Assembly: GCF_012985205.1 (NCBI RefSeq) | Contig: NZ_JABEKS010000001.1 | Location: 868,001 to 932,000, forward strand | DNA: 64,000 nucleotides | From: Planctomonas sp. JC2975 | Lineage (GTDB): Bacteria; Actinomycetota; Actinomycetes; Actinomycetales; Microbacteriaceae | Direction: 5' to 3' | Shown here: positions 55,274-64,000 of the stretch, in pieces | How the letters are laid out: each line of letters opens with the position of its first letter | Numbering within the stretch: position 1 is the stretch's first letter | Program-made: the position numbers and the translations under genes | Notes under the pieces: model-generated | Seen by the model: the letters and a program-made list of their open reading frames with translations, nothing else | Databases searched by the model: none | Told to the model about the DNA's origin: nothing

Positions 55274-56245
55274 CTATTCGTGGAAGGTGTTGCGGTAGAT
55301 CGTCGGGGAGGTGCCGATGATTCTGCCGAAGTGTCGGCGGAGGTTGGTATCGGTGCCGAGACCGGTTGACTCGGCAATCTGGGTGACGGTGAGGTCGGTG
55401 CGCTCGAGGAGTTCTCGGGCGTGGTCGATGCGGGCTCGAAGGATCCATTGCATGGGAGTGATCCCCGTGTCGGCGGCGAATCGCCGAGAGAAGGTGCGGG
55501 CTGAGACGTTGGCCTGTTTCGCGAGGGCGGTGAGGGTGAGGTCGTCGCGAAGGTGTTCGAGCGCCCAGGATCGGGTGTTCGCGAAAGCGTCGCCGAGCGG
55601 CTCGGGGATGCTGTGCGGGAGGTATTGGGCCTGTCCGCCTGATCGGTAGGGGGCGCTGACGAGACGGCGGGCGACGTGGTTCGCGAGTCCGACGCCGTGG
55701 TCGCGGCGAATGAGGTGGAGGCACAGGTCGATGCCGCTGGCGGCGCCGGCACTGGTGAGGACCTGACCGGCGTCGACGAACAGGACGTTCTCGTCGACAT
55801 CGATCTCGGGGTACCGGTCGCGCATGACCTCGGTGTAATGCCAATGCGTTGTTGCGCGTCGGCCATCGAGCAGACCCGCCGCCGCAAGGGTGAATGCTCC
55901 GGTCGAGATCGCCGCGATCCTGGTTCCGCGGTCGTATGCGGTCCGCAGGGCGTCGATGACACCTGGCGAGGTGCCGGTGTCGGCCGGGTTCCGGTAGCCG
56001 GGGACGAGGATCGTGTCGGCCCAGGTGAGAGCCTCGAGGCCGTGACTGACCGCATACGCCAGCCCGTTCCAGCCATCGACCGTTCCGGGGTGCTCGCCGC
56101 AGACGCGCACTTCGTATGGCATGCTCGGTCGTTTGGCGAAGACGTGAGCGGCTATGCCGACGTCGAGCGCTTTCGCACCGTCGAGGACGAGAACACCGAC
56201 TCGGTGATCCGGTGAGGGTGTCATCTTGGAGACGCTACTGCGCAT
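55274..56245 (-). CDS. GlxA family regulator (DJ-1/PfpI plus AraC domains)
   Basis: 323 residues. The N-terminal DJ-1/PfpI domain (about 15-180) has AAISTGAFTLAAAGLLDGRR, in which the usual Cys before TGAF is Ser. The C-terminal AraC helix-turn-helix pair contains LTALAKQANVSARTFSRRFA and LTVTQIAESTGLGTDTNLRR. The start ATG 56245 overlaps the MFS stop by 11 bases; ATG 56224 is an alternative. It is the last gene of a methyltransferase-MFS-GlxA operon and probably regulates it. Confidence 0.88.
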   Translation of the reverse strand: MRSSVSKMTPSPDHRVGVLVLDGAKALDVGIAAHVFAKRPSMPYEVRVCGEHPGTVDGWNGLAYAVSHGLEALTWADTILVPGYRNPADTGTSPGVIDALRTAYDRGTRIAAISTGAFTLAAAGLLDGRRATTHWHYTEVMRDRYPEIDVDENVLFVDAGQVLTSAGAASGIDLCLHLIRRDHGVGLANHVARRLVSAPYRSGGQAQYLPHSIPEPLGDAFANTRSWALEHLRDDLTLTALAKQANVSARTFSRRFAADTGITPMQWILRARIDHARELLERTDLTVTQIAESTGLGTDTNLRRHFGRIIGTSPTIYRNTFHE

Positions 56246-57434
56246 CGGCGCCGGCTGCGCGCACTCGTTGCGGAAGGAAAGTCACCGCGTAGCCGGCGAG
56301 GACGAGTAGCACGACGATCGCAGCCGCCGCGTAGACAGCCGCATACGGGTTCGGGAAGGCGACGAGAGCGGCGATGAGCAGGCCGGACAGCACGGCGCCG
56401 GCTCGACGTGTGTTGGTGAACAGGCCGGATGCCAGCCCTGGGCTCGGGAAGACGTCTTGGAACACCGTGAGTCCGACGCCCGCGACGGTCGCGAAGAACC
56501 ACGCGTTCAACGGCTGAAGCGCCACGAGTTGCCACGGAGCCCGGGTGATCGTCGCCAACGAGTAGTAGGCAACGCCGGCGACGCAGGAGATCAGGATCAG
56601 GGTTCGAGCCGACACGTGGGTGTGCAGCCGGCCGATGAGAAGAAGGGCGGGGATCTCCAAGAGCGCCGCCGCGCCGAGCACGACGCCGGCCCACAGCATC
56701 GGGGCATGCAGCTGGCTGGTGACGAACAGGGCCGTCACAGTCACTGTGGCGATGTTGGTCACTTGGAGCAAGAGGAAAGCGACGACCACGCCCCACCGTC
56801 TCCAGCCGCGCAGTTGCTCGAGCAGAGGTGGAGGCGACACCCGCGACCCTGGTTCGCCCACCCTGCTTCGACGACTGCGGAGAAGCAGCACGGCCGTCGC
56901 GACGTTGACCAGGCCGATGCCGGCGAGCAGCCACAGCGCTGAGGCGTTCCCGAACACTCCCGTGCACGCGGTCGCCAGCACTGGACCGATCACCCAGGCG
57001 AAGGAGACGATCGCGCGGGTCCGAATCACCCGGGCGGGCGAAGCACCGTCGTGACGCAGCTGCGCGAAAAGGAGCGTTGAGCCGACGCCCGGCGGCCCGC
57101 CGAGGAGCACGAGGGCGACCAGCGCGACCGGCAAGGAGGTCGCCGCGGCAAGGACGATGACCATTGCGACACCGCACATGCCGCAGATCACCAGCGGGCG
57201 AAGGTAGTCGCCGGTCCGGTCGGCGATCGACGGGATCAGCAGGGACGCGATGAAGCCGCCGGTGTTGTACGCGCCGAGTGTCAACCCGACCTGTGCCGGG
57301 GTCGCATCATAGAGGGCAACCAGCATGAGAGCCAGCAGTGGATTCAGCACAGCGAACTGCAACGCCCAGAACCACGCGGCGGTAGGCCACAACGACCGCT
57401 CCATCACGGAAAGGCGCGCTGCGGTATCCGTCAT
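56235..57434 (-). CDS. MFS transporter, sugar-efflux (SET)-like
   Basis: 399 residues with 12 helices. LVALYDATPAQVGLTLGAYN and SLLIPSIADRTGDYLRPLV (motif A region) resemble the SET sugar-efflux group, and the second half has VFQDVFPSPGLASGLFTNTR. The start ATG 57434 overlaps the methyltransferase stop (ATGA). It is likely to export a small metabolite, perhaps the methylated product of the upstream enzyme, but no substrate is shown. Confidence 0.82.
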   Translation of the reverse strand: MTDTAARLSVMERSLWPTAAWFWALQFAVLNPLLALMLVALYDATPAQVGLTLGAYNTGGFIASLLIPSIADRTGDYLRPLVICGMCGVAMVIVLAAATSLPVALVALVLLGGPPGVGSTLLFAQLRHDGASPARVIRTRAIVSFAWVIGPVLATACTGVFGNASALWLLAGIGLVNVATAVLLLRSRRSRVGEPGSRVSPPPLLEQLRGWRRWGVVVAFLLLQVTNIATVTVTALFVTSQLHAPMLWAGVVLGAAALLEIPALLLIGRLHTHVSARTLILISCVAGVAYYSLATITRAPWQLVALQPLNAWFFATVAGVGLTVFQDVFPSPGLASGLFTNTRRAGAVLSGLLIAALVAFPNPYAAVYAAAAIVVLLVLAGYAVTFLPQRVRAAGADAQ

Positions 57435-58228
57435 GGGCGGCCAACGATCAACCGGAGCGACCCGTCGAAAGAGGGTTGGGTGCGCAGATGACCGTGCCGG
57501 GCATCCCACGCACCGCTGGTGAGATCCGCACTCAGAGCGCGCTGAAATCGTTCGCCGACCGTCGGGTCGAGAAAGCTCCAGGCCGAGTTCGCAAGTCGGG
57601 CGCCCGAGTCTAGGAGCGCCTCCGGTCTGCCGTAATACGCCTCGGAGAAACCGTCAGTGCAGTTCAACGGGATCGGCAACGCCTCAACCGTGACCACCCC
57701 GCCCAGGCCGGACCGGATATCAGCGATCTCGGGATACCGTCCTGCCTCGGTCGCAATGACCTCCGGTGCGTACTCGTTCAGCCACGAAGATCGCAACGCC
57801 GCTGGATCGCAGGTGAGGATCACCACCGGCCCGACGGTGACGCGTCTCGCCTCCCGCAGGCCCGCACGAAGGTCTCGCCACTGATGGACGGTGAACGACG
57901 CCAGGGCGGCGTCGAATGCATCGTCGGAAAACGGGAGATGCTCGGCCACAGCGTCGACGACAGGAGCTGAACCGATCGGGCGTTGTGCCCGCATCGCGGC
58001 ACTGGGCTCGACCGCGGTGACGTCGAGGCCCATTGGCTCATAGGAACCGGCACCGGCACCGATGTTCACCAACGTCCGGGCGTCGCCCAGCGCATCCGCG
58101 ATGGCCGCGTCGAAGGCGGGCTCTGGGCGCCGGTACCGGGCGTAGTCCACGCCGATGACTCCGTAGTCGGCATCCCCTGCGCTTCCATCCGCGCTCCGCA
58201 GATCTGTTCCGGTCTTCTCTCCAGGCAT
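57431..58228 (-). CDS. Class I SAM-dependent methyltransferase
   Basis: 265 residues. Motif I is TLVNIGAGAGSYEP (about residues 52-65), the acidic end of strand 2 is VTAVEPSAAM, and motif post-I contains VVDAVAEHLPFSDDAFDAA. It is a small-molecule (UbiE/Tam-like) methyltransferase with unknown acceptor. It is the first gene of an operon with an MFS exporter and a GlxA regulator. Confidence 0.85.
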   Translation of the reverse strand: MPGEKTGTDLRSADGSAGDADYGVIGVDYARYRRPEPAFDAAIADALGDARTLVNIGAGAGSYEPMGLDVTAVEPSAAMRAQRPIGSAPVVDAVAEHLPFSDDAFDAALASFTVHQWRDLRAGLREARRVTVGPVVILTCDPAALRSSWLNEYAPEVIATEAGRYPEIADIRSGLGGVVTVEALPIPLNCTDGFSEAYYGRPEALLDSGARLANSAWSFLDPTVGERFQRALSADLTSGAWDARHGHLRTQPSFDGSLRLIVGRP

Positions 58229-58564
58229 GTCACCACACTCGTATCAACCGTGGAACCACACCATTGGCGTGAACGCCAGCACCCGCACGGATCACGCCAA
58301 CTCACCCCGGCGAACGTCCGATCGCACGAGGACCCGGTCGCGGGCTGTGCTCATCCTGGTCTGAGAAGGATGTGGGCAAAATGTGGTCCGGAACGCACTC
58401 GGGGCCCCGTCCGTTTCCAGATGAGGCCCCGAGATCCGCGTGATTCCGCGGATTTCAACAGTTCGCGACAACGGCCCGAATGGTGATCGGCGCTTGCGCG
58501 CCTCAACACTCAGGAGCTCAGTCCGAGAGCAAGCACGCTTGCTCTCTTCCTTCGCTCAATCGTG
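58229..58564. other. Gap between methyltransferase gene and ssrA
   Basis: About 335 bases on the 3' side of ssrA. No gene was recognised. It holds a short ATCCGCG/CGCGGAT hairpin near 58430-58452 and the ssrA terminator (58525-58546). There is no copy of the ssrA 3' end that would mark an integrated element. Confidence 0.5.
58525..58546 (-). terminator. Terminator hairpin of ssrA
   Basis: GAGAGCAAGC and GCTTGCTCTC form a perfect 10-pair stem with a two-base centre, starting 18 bases past the tmRNA 3' end on the minus strand. Confidence 0.7.
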
Positions 58565-58954
58565 TGGAGATGGGGGGAATTGAACCCCCGTCCATCGCTG
58601 TGGTCATACGCCTTCTACGGGCGTATCCAATGAAGACGCTTTACTCGGTTCCGGAACTTGCCATTGGCAGCTGATCCGACGAACCCAGTCACGGTTTGAG
58701 TCCCTCTACGTCCCATGACGATACGTAGAAGCAATCTCTCTAGCTGACGCCAGGATCCGGGTAGAGAGCATTCCCGGGCTGACGGTCTCTTGAGTCGCTA
58801 AGAACGACTAGGCCGCGAGAGCGACCTGGGCCTTAGCGGAGACAGTGCTGTTGGAATTGGCACTTATATTTTGCAGAGGTCGTTAACGAGATAACCCTGC
58901 ATCCTCGACCCGCTTCTCGTAATCTCGCAGACGATGTCGAAACCGATCATCCCC
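58565..58954 (-). ncRNA. ssrA: Transfer-messenger RNA (tmRNA)
   Basis: Rescues stalled ribosomes and tags incomplete proteins. The 5' end GGGGATG pairs with CATCTCC near the 3' end (58566-58572), with discriminator A at 58565; CCA is not encoded. The T arm GGGGGTTCAATTCCCCC is complete. The tag frame (complement 58808-58861) encodes ANSNSTVSAKAQVALAA followed by TAG, with the usual ALAA degradation end. Length is 390 bases. The partner gene smpB lies 1 kb away and clpS is next to it. Confidence 0.93.
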
Positions 58955-59054
58955 ATGGGCGGGCTGTTGTCGCGCTGTTGAATTCTGAAGGAACGTCCGC
59001 TTCAAGTGGCGGCCTTACAGAGTACAACACAGACCGCCGTCATGTCATGCCCGG

Positions 59055-59405
59055 ATGTGCGAACCTGGAAGGGTGGCATCCGTAACCAGCGATCCGGCGA
59101 CGATCGAGCGCGCCGAAACGATCGGAAGCACCGAAGAGTCGCTCGACTTGACGCCCAGGCACAGCCTCGACACACCGTGGCGCGCGATCGTGTGGAACGA
59201 CCCGGTGAATCTCATGTCGTACGTGGTCTACGTGTTCCGCAGCTACTTCGGCTTCAGTGAGGCGAAGGCTACTCGGCTCATGCTTCAGGTGCATCACGAG
59301 GGTCGCGCGATCGTCGCGACGGGAACGCGGGAGACGATGGAAGCGCACGTGCACGCCATGCACGGATTCGGTCTGTCCGCGAGCGTCGACAGGGCAGAGT
59401 CGTGA
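59055..59405 (+). CDS. clpS: ATP-dependent Clp protease adaptor ClpS
   Basis: Delivers N-degron substrates to the ClpA/ClpC unfoldase. 116 residues; the core is PWRAIVWNDPVNLMSYVVYV, then FGFSEAKATRLMLQVHHEGR, with the conserved N-degron pocket (WNDPVN). The N-terminal extension of about 35 residues is variable. ATG 59055 is given; GTG 59073 is possible. The stop overlaps the DUF2017 start (GTGA). Confidence 0.93.
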   Translation: MCEPGRVASVTSDPATIERAETIGSTEESLDLTPRHSLDTPWRAIVWNDPVNLMSYVVYVFRSYFGFSEAKATRLMLQVHHEGRAIVATGTRETMEAHVHAMHGFGLSASVDRAES

Positions 59406-59941
59406 CGCGCATCCGGCGCAACCGGGACGGACGGATCGCCGTGACGCTCTCCGCGGACGAGTTCATCGCGCTCACGCGCATGGAGGCGGATCTGCTCGGC
59501 ACACTCGCCGACCGGCTCCGATCCATCGCCGACGGCGCCGTCGTGCCGTCTCCGCTGTTCCCGGATGCTTACCGCGACGACGACCACGCCAGCGCCGAAT
59601 TCCACTCGCTCACCGACGTCGACCTCGTCACGGCGAAGAGCGACGGTGCGCGCGGTGTCATGGATGCGTTCACGGATGCCGAGCCGACCACATCCGGCTC
59701 GCTGCTGCGCGGTGAGCGGGCCGCACGCACAGCGACGTTCGACGACCAGGGCGTGCACGCACTGCTGCGCAACGTGACGGATCTGCGGCTCCTGCTCGCG
59801 GATCGCCTGGCCATCGAGCACGACGGCGACGAGGGCCTCGCGGGGCGAGAGCACGATCTGGAACGAGCGCTCTACTGGTGGCTCGGCGAGACGCAGGAGC
59901 GACTCGTGGCAGCACTCAGCATCGGCGCGTTCGGCCGATAG
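59402..59941 (+). CDS. DUF2017 family protein
   Basis: 179 residues. Features are the start RIRRNRDGRIAVTLSADEF, a central acidic stretch, and the end ALYWWLGETQERLVAALSIG. DUF2017 is regularly encoded directly after clpS in actinobacteria, as here with overlapping start and stop, so a role in Clp-dependent proteolysis is likely but untested. Confidence 0.85.
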   Translation: MTRIRRNRDGRIAVTLSADEFIALTRMEADLLGTLADRLRSIADGAVVPSPLFPDAYRDDDHASAEFHSLTDVDLVTAKSDGARGVMDAFTDAEPTTSGSLLRGERAARTATFDDQGVHALLRNVTDLRLLLADRLAIEHDGDEGLAGREHDLERALYWWLGETQERLVAALSIGAFGR

Positions 59942-59955
59942 GGGTCTTCTCGGCG

Positions 59956-60432
59956 CTACTCGCCGAGATGGTTCTTGCTCGCCATGGCCCGGTCCGCCTC
60001 GCGCTTGTCCTGGCGCTCACGGAGCGCCTGGCGCTTGTCGTACTCGCGCTTGCCCTTGGCGACGCCGATCTCCACCTTGGCGCGACCGTCCGAGAAGTAC
60101 AGCTGCAACGGGATCAGCGTGTAGCCGCCGTCCTTGATCTTATTCGCGATCTTCACGATCTGCTGCTTGTGCAGGAGCAGCTTGCGCTTGCGCCTGGGCG
60201 CGTGATTGTTCCACGTGCCGTCGAGGTACTCGGGGATGTACACGGCGTCGAGCCACGCCTCTCCCCCGTCGACGAACGCGTAGCCGTCGACGAGCGACGC
60301 ACGCCCCTCGCGCAGCGACTTGACCTCGGTCCCGGTGAGCACGAGCCCCGCCTCATAGGTGTCCTCGATGAGGTAGTCGTGGCGGGCGCGGCGATTGGTC
60401 GCCACCACCTTCTGACCACGTTCCCTGGGCAT
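59956..60432 (-). CDS. smpB: SsrA-binding protein SmpB
   Basis: Binds tmRNA and places it in the stalled ribosome. 158 residues, standard length. Key segments are [40 protein letters not shown] and the basic tail [23 protein letters not shown] 60432 gives the usual start; a longer frame upstream to 60741 has no support. Confidence 0.96.
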   Translation of the reverse strand: MPRERGQKVVATNRRARHDYLIEDTYEAGLVLTGTEVKSLREGRASLVDGYAFVDGGEAWLDAVYIPEYLDGTWNNHAPRRKRKLLLHKQQIVKIANKIKDGGYTLIPLQLYFSDGRAKVEIGVAKGKREYDKRQALRERQDKREADRAMASKNHLGE

Positions 60433-60550
60433 GGTTCGCTCTCCTCGTCGCGCAATCGTCGCTGCCGCACCGCGCGGCAAGACGGGTGCTGCGCCCGACC
60501 GGACACAGCAGCCCACCAGCATAGCGCGTGGGGTGCGTAAGGTTCTCGTC

Positions 60551-61219
60551 ATGGACGAGACGATCATCACCGTGCGCGGCCGGTTCGAGTCCCACCACCC
60601 GGCAGAGCACGCGACTGTGCGGATCGCCGTCGCGTTCGAAGGCTCGCCGCGCGAGTCGATCCTGCAGCGCACGACGCACCTGCACGCCGAGCTGACTCGC
60701 ACGATCGAACCGTTGCACGACCCGGAGCACGGTCCCGTCACCTGGTGGGCGAGCGATCGTCCGCAGGTCTGGAGCGATCGGCCCTGGAATGCCGACGGGC
60801 GCCAGTTGCCGCTCGTGCATCACTCGGCGATCGACGTGCGCGTGACGTTCAGTGATTTCGTGCGGCTCGGCGAGTGGCTGGCTGAACTGTCCATTCGCGA
60901 GGGGATCACGGTCAGCGGCATCGATTGGACGTTGACCGACGAGAGCAGAAAGACGCTGGAAGCGGATGCCAGGGGCCACGCCGTCGAGGACGCCCGCATC
61001 ACGGCATCCGACTACGCCGCAGCCCTCGGCCTGGCCAGTCTGCGGCCACTGGCCGTCGCGGATCCGGGGATGCTCGGCGACGGCGCACCCATCGGCGCCC
61101 GGGACTCGATGGAGTTCGTCAGGATGGCGGCACCCGCCGGCGCGGCCGACCCTGTGCTGTTCCGTCCGGAGGACATCACGGTGCGCAGCGAGGTGGACGC
61201 CCGCTTCGCGGCATCCTGA
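60551..61219 (+). CDS. SIMPL domain protein
   Basis: 222 residues resembling the SIMPL (DUF541) family: an N-terminal [20 protein letters not shown] and a middle [20 protein letters not shown] with the second half [20 protein letters not shown]. The function of SIMPL proteins is largely unknown. No signal peptide is present, so it is cytosolic. TAAGGT (60538-60543) lies 7 bases before ATG 60551, so it is probably leaderless. It interrupts the ftsX-smpB neighbourhood. Confidence 0.75.
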   Translation: MDETIITVRGRFESHHPAEHATVRIAVAFEGSPRESILQRTTHLHAELTRTIEPLHDPEHGPVTWWASDRPQVWSDRPWNADGRQLPLVHHSAIDVRVTFSDFVRLGEWLAELSIREGITVSGIDWTLTDESRKTLEADARGHAVEDARITASDYAAALGLASLRPLAVADPGMLGDGAPIGARDSMEFVRMAAPAGAADPVLFRPEDITVRSEVDARFAAS

Positions 61220-61246
61220 CGCTCGACAAGCCGGCCGAGCCGACCG

Positions 61247-62157
61247 CTAGACCTTCAAATACCGGGTGATCGCCACGTTCGACGCCAGCGCCGCCAGCCC
61301 GATACCGACGATGACGAGGATCGGCGCGACGATCCAAGCGCTGTCGAGTCCGACGAACGACGTCAGCTGCATCTTCTGCGCCAGATATCCGCGCACAAAG
61401 AACTGCACTATGGCGAACACCGCGCCAACGGACAGCAACGAGCCGATCAGGGCCGCGAGCATCCCCTCCAAGACGAACGGAGTCTGGATGAACCCGTTCG
61501 ACGCCCCGACGAGACGCATGATGCCCAGCTCGCGTCTTCGCGAGAACGCGGACAGCCGGATCGTGGTGGCGATCAGCAGGGCGGCCGCGACCAGCATCAC
61601 AGCGGCGATGGCGATGGCCGTGAGGCTCGCGGCGTTGAGGATGCGGAAGATCTGGTCCAGGTAGCTGCGCTGATCCGTCACGGACTGCACTCCGGCGACG
61701 CCGCTGAGGCTCTGCGCGATCACGTCGGACTGCTGCTGGTCCTTCAGCTTGATCCAGAACGTCTGGTTCAGCAGCTCCGGTGTCACGTAATCGGCGACCG
61801 GGTTGCCCTTGAACTGCTTCTTGAAGTCCGCGTACGCCTGCTGGTGGTCCTCGAAGTAGAATTTGTCGATGAACGGGGCGAGCGCCGGCGACGCCAGCTT
61901 GGCCTTCACCGCGGCGATCTGCTCAGCAGACGCGTCCTGTCCCTGGCACGTCGAGGAGACGTCCGTCTCGGTGCACATGTAGACAGCCACCTGGGCCCTG
62001 TCGTACCAGTAGGTCTTCATCTGGCCGATCTGCATCTGCATGAGAATCGCCGTGCCCACGAACGTGAGCGAGATGAAGGTCACGAGAACGACCGAGATCA
62101 CCATCGAGAGGTTGCGTCGCAGACCGCTTCCGGCTTCGGAGAGGACGAGTGCGAATC

Positions 62158-62161
<4 letters not shown>
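61247..62161 (-). CDS. ftsX: Cell division protein FtsX
   Basis: Membrane partner of FtsE that activates septal peptidoglycan hydrolases. 304 residues: one N-terminal helix ([20 protein letters not shown]), an extracellular domain of about 130 residues with two cysteines ([14 protein letters not shown]), then three C-terminal helices. The start overlaps the ftsE stop (ATGA). Confidence 0.95.
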
Positions 62162-63573
<1,412 letters not shown>

Positions 63574-63653
63574 GACCCGCCCAGCCTAAACACACCCCCC
63601 ACGGATGCAACCGAGCGACTCACCCCACCTGGAGTTCACCGGGTTGCAGTCCC

Positions 63654-63711
63654 GAGCAGCGAGACGCTGCTCGGCGCTGGCGTCGCGGCGAGGGCCAGAA
63701 ATGGCCCTCGC
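63654..63711. terminator. Two hairpins between prfB and ftsE
   Basis: GAGCAGCG/CGCTGCTC (63654-63661 with 63665-63672) and GCGAGGGCCA/TGGCCCTCGC (63688-63697 with 63702-63711, GAAA loop on the + strand). The second sits directly after the prfB stop. No T-run is present, so they may pause or partially terminate the prfB transcript before ftsE. Confidence 0.6.
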
Positions 63712-63712
63712 T

Positions 63713-64000
63713 CTAAGCTCTAGCGCGCTGTTTGCGCCAGCGGATGCCGGCGGCGATGAAACCGTCGAGGTCGCCGTCGAAGACGGCCTGCGGGTTGTTC
63801 ACCTCGTGCTCGGTGCGCAGGTCTTTCACCATCTGGTACGGAGCGAGCACGTAGGACCGCATCTGGTCGCCCCAGCTGGCCGTGATGTTGCCGGCGAGCT
63901 CCTTCTTCGCTGCGGCCTCCGCCTCGCGCTGCAGGAGCAGCAGGCGGGACTGCAGCACGCGCATGGCTGCCGCGCGGTTCTGGATCTGCGACTTCTCGTT
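63713..64000 (-). CDS. prfB: Peptide chain release factor 2 (5' part outside window)
   Basis: Only the last 95 residues are visible, from [20 protein letters not shown] to [16 protein letters not shown]. This matches the RF2 C-terminal region, including the [20 protein letters not shown] stretch. RF2 releases peptides at UGA and UAA. The GGQ motif and any programmed frameshift site lie beyond the window edge. It is upstream of ftsE-ftsX in the same direction, the usual order. Confidence 0.93.
   Translation of the reverse strand, partial: NEKSQIQNRAAAMRVLQSRLLLLQREAEAAAKKELAGNITASWGDQMRSYVLAPYQMVKDLRTEHEVNNPQAVFDGDLDGFIAAGIRWRKQRARA

Noticed and set aside
58480-58674. Open frame containing GGIEPPSI on the + strand
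   Set aside because: It is antisense to the 3' end of tmRNA. This string is a known artefact of translating the reverse of the tRNA-like T arm.

Overview
The window is chromosomal DNA from a high-GC actinobacterium, most likely of the family Microbacteriaceae. The basis is codon use close to GC-saturated at third positions, a SerA with the actinobacterial three-domain layout, HisN and the long LeuA type, DUF6458, DUF2871 and DUF2017 proteins, the prfB-ftsE-ftsX-smpB-ssrA neighbourhood, and frequent leaderless promoters (TANNNT placed 6-8 bases before the start codon). The genus cannot be fixed from sequence alone.

Layout. 1-4.3 kb: the end of a DHA2-type drug pump with a divergent TetR gene, then two DUF6458 paralogues around a lipid-linked glycosyltransferase. 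4.3-16 kb: PhzF, serA, a small SDR-GNAT pair, a Tat-exported CpdB-like nucleotidase, and the branched-chain block ilvD-ilvB-ilvN-ilvC with an unusual repeat cluster at the ilvC 3' end. 16-17.4 kb: a TetR/DUF2871 pair with three operator copies between them. 17.4-27.7 kb: carbohydrate metabolism (otsA-otsB, a TIM-barrel isomerase-like protein, a divergent zwf, a GH15 glucosidase), plus an ATP-dependent DNA ligase and a VIT1-like membrane protein. 27.7-32.1 kb: a frameshifted GH18 chitinase, an isochorismatase-fold protein, leuA with a leucine-rich leader peptide and attenuator hairpin, and tRNA-Lys(CTT). 32.5-35.6 kb: an ArsR-SRPBCC-reductase operon and hisN. 35.6-43.2 kb: an arylsulfatase-HAD-SulP sulfate cluster and two AI-2E-type permeases. 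43.3-49.9 kb: a GAP-family membrane protein, a large LAL-type LuxR regulator, two SHOCT-domain membrane proteins, an NRAMP manganese transporter behind a metalloregulator-like palindrome, and a DksA/TraR zinc-finger protein. 50-58.2 kb: an accessory stretch of oxidoreductase, MarR-hydrolase, ArsR/SDR and methyltransferase-MFS-GlxA units. 58.5-64 kb: the conserved core ssrA, clpS, DUF2017, smpB, a SIMPL protein, ftsX, ftsE and the 3' end of prfB.

How genes fit together. SerA, IlvDBNC, LeuA and HisN serve amino-acid synthesis. OtsAB, GH15 and Zwf could form a trehalose/glucose route into the pentose phosphate pathway. The sulfatase and SulP could release and move sulfate. ssrA, SmpB, ClpS and PrfB are translation-rescue, proteolysis and termination partners. 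No CRISPR array, insertion sequence, integrase or clear prophage is visible. Nothing looks like a wholly new multi-gene system. The strongest unusual signals are a probable non-canonical start codon for otsA, the repeated ilvC tail, the operator triplet at the TetR/DUF2871 pair and the leuA leader.
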